From Alviniconcha marisindica (taxonomy: Eukaryota; Mollusca; Gastropoda; Provannidae), in contig JABMCL010002447.1 of NCBI GenBank assembly GCA_018857735.1, positions 1 through 64,000 of the forward strand: a stretch of 64,000 bases of DNA, written 5' to 3'. A program made the translations under genes and the position numbers. This document shows positions 63,895-64,000 of the stretch, piece after piece; the stretch's first letter is position 1, and the number at the start of each line of letters is the position of its first letter. The notes beneath the pieces are model-generated. The model ran no database searches. It was not told the origin of the DNA and worked only from the letters and a program-made list of their open reading frames with translations.

Positions 63895-64000
63895 GGGAGT
63901 CAAACTGGTGTAGGGTATGCCCGACCTACTCCAGCATAAAACTTACCGTACGCCAGACCTATTCCAGCATAAAACTTACGGTATGCCACATCTACTCCAG
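63895..64000. repeat. 33-bp minisatellite, cut by window end
   Basis: CTACTCCAGCATAAAACTTA units with CCAGCATA spaced 33 bp; three copies visible. Confidence 0.9.

Overview
The window looks like animal nuclear DNA from a marine invertebrate, most likely a gastropod mollusc. The evidence is spliced genes with GT-AG introns, animal-specific proteins (a WIP/verprolin family actin regulator and a REC114-like meiotic protein), many CA/GT and CT/GA microsatellites, dozens of minisatellites, and a mobile-element mix (2A-bearing LINE, Rex1-like and L2-like LINEs, DIRS, hAT, Kolobok, tRNA-derived SINE) like that known from molluscs. The species cannot be fixed from the sequence. There is no bacterial or viral gene layout; nearly all long ORFs are repeats or transposon relics. 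Layout. 1-13 kb: foldback MITE, 3' part of an unclassified LINE, a 44-bp minisatellite, an L2-like LINE, a THAP-bearing repeat, a TIR-bounded element, and a candidate host exon at 12926-13090 directly behind a minisatellite of splice-acceptor-like units. 13.7-17.2 kb: a second LINE copy split by a 3-kb hAT element with a two-exon ZNF862-like transposase on the minus strand. 17.3-23.2 kb: an APE-type LINE whose ORF1 starts with a 2A-like DVESNPGP motif and carries a coding minisatellite, followed by endonuclease and a truncated RT. 24.5-33 kb: LINE 3' ends around a structurally complete DIRS1-type element (inverted terminal repeats, gag, RT/RNase H, tyrosine recombinase, internal complementary region), itself hit by a SINE with an 11-bp target duplication. 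36-38.7 kb: second copies of the DIRS 5' end with its flank, and of the THAP repeat. 38.8-44 kb: minisatellites and a Rex1-like LINE. 46.6-49.9 kb: the last three exons of a WIP-family gene (plus strand). 51.7-56.5 kb: four C-terminal exons of a REC114-like gene (minus strand), tail to tail with the WIP gene. 53-55.2 kb: SINE copies including one with its tRNA-like head. 57-64 kb: minisatellites, a 315-bp foldback, a palindrome-array MITE with an exact 8-bp target duplication, and a TTAA-flanked Kolobok-like relic with a THAP domain. The main observation is that minisatellites lie exactly on splice junctions. In the WIP-like gene a 51-bp unit (17 codons) containing the end of the exon and its 5' splice site is repeated about nine times into the intron, giving a ladder of in-frame donor sites. 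At 12.3-12.9 kb acceptor-like units are similarly stacked before a candidate exon. The two recognised host genes work in different processes (actin assembly through WASP; meiotic double-strand breaks); they are neighbours, not a pathway.
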